From contig CM074127.1 in the NCBI GenBank assembly GCA_037178625.1, positions 1,116,001 to 1,180,000 on the forward strand: DNA of 64,000 nt. The letters run 5' to 3'. This DNA is from Skeletonema tropicum (taxonomy: Eukaryota; Bacillariophyta; Thalassiosirophyceae; Thalassiosirales; Thalassiosiraceae). Shown here in pieces: positions 63,987 through 64,000 of this stretch (position 1 is its first letter; each line of letters begins with the position of its first letter). Made by a program: the position numbers and the translations under genes. The notes beneath the pieces are model-generated. The model made no database searches, was not told the origin of the DNA, and saw only the letters and a list, made by a program, of their open reading frames with translations.

Positions 63987-64000
63987 GCTGATGCACAATG

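Noticed and set aside
1..64000. tRNA and rRNA genes
   Set aside because: No cloverleaf with a proper T-loop (GGTTCRANYCC) or rRNA block was found by reading; a tRNAscan run would settle it.

Overview
The window looks like nuclear DNA of a stramenopile alga, most likely a centric diatom. Genes are compact on both strands, introns are short GT-AG, and several pre-sequences pair a signal peptide with an Ala-Phe or Ser-Phe 'ASAF'-like site, the diatom plastid-import signature. A TGA-containing selenoprotein W, an HSF-type transcription factor, a presenilin and a CLU protein fit that placement. The species cannot be fixed from sequence alone.

Left part (1-17.3 kb): the 3' end of gamma-tubulin complex component 2, an unknown multipass membrane protein, a CYTH/thiamine-triphosphatase-like protein, a CDK9/12-like kinase with a long RD/RS-rich tail, a triose-phosphate-translocator-family carrier and a DDI1-type retroviral-like protease. 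A repeat-rich gap follows, then a four-exon plastid-targeted membrane protein, a tandem pair of coiled-coil paralogues (one with an in-frame TAG), a nested inverted-repeat element and selenoprotein W.

Middle part (17.6-43.5 kb): CLU, a Pam18/TIM14 J-protein, histone H2A.X with a 7-nt first coding exon, a 1169-residue protein of unknown function, RBX1, a NIPA-like DMT protein, a roughly 2040-residue TPR protein, an intact-looking 2.25-kb hAT transposon inserted in a hairpin-rich block, an Alr4036-type PNPOx-fold protein and a histidine phosphatase.

Repeat island (43.5-47.2 kb): nested foldback and TIR elements, tandem repeats, and a histone H3 gene that has lost its tail up to K27/S28 at the junction with a 46-bp dispersed repeat.

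Right part (47.4-64 kb): a MORN-repeat gene, ELP4, a large inverted minisatellite, a MYND protein, a beta-1,4-galactosyltransferase-7-like gene, a giant gene apparently combining PDZ, MBD, Tudor-like and SPOC domains, presenilin, and an HSF at the right edge. The MORN, galactosyltransferase, MBD/SPOC and presenilin genes are interrupted by single-base shifts, nearly all in the +1 direction. This points to insertion-type assembly errors or real gene decay, and their coding sequences should be read with that in mind.

The genes are mostly unrelated housekeeping functions and show no operon-like logic. Links that can be drawn are loose: CDK12-like kinase, Elongator, MBD/SPOC and histones (transcription and chromatin); DDI1 and RBX1 (ubiquitin-proteasome); CLU and Pam18 (mitochondria).
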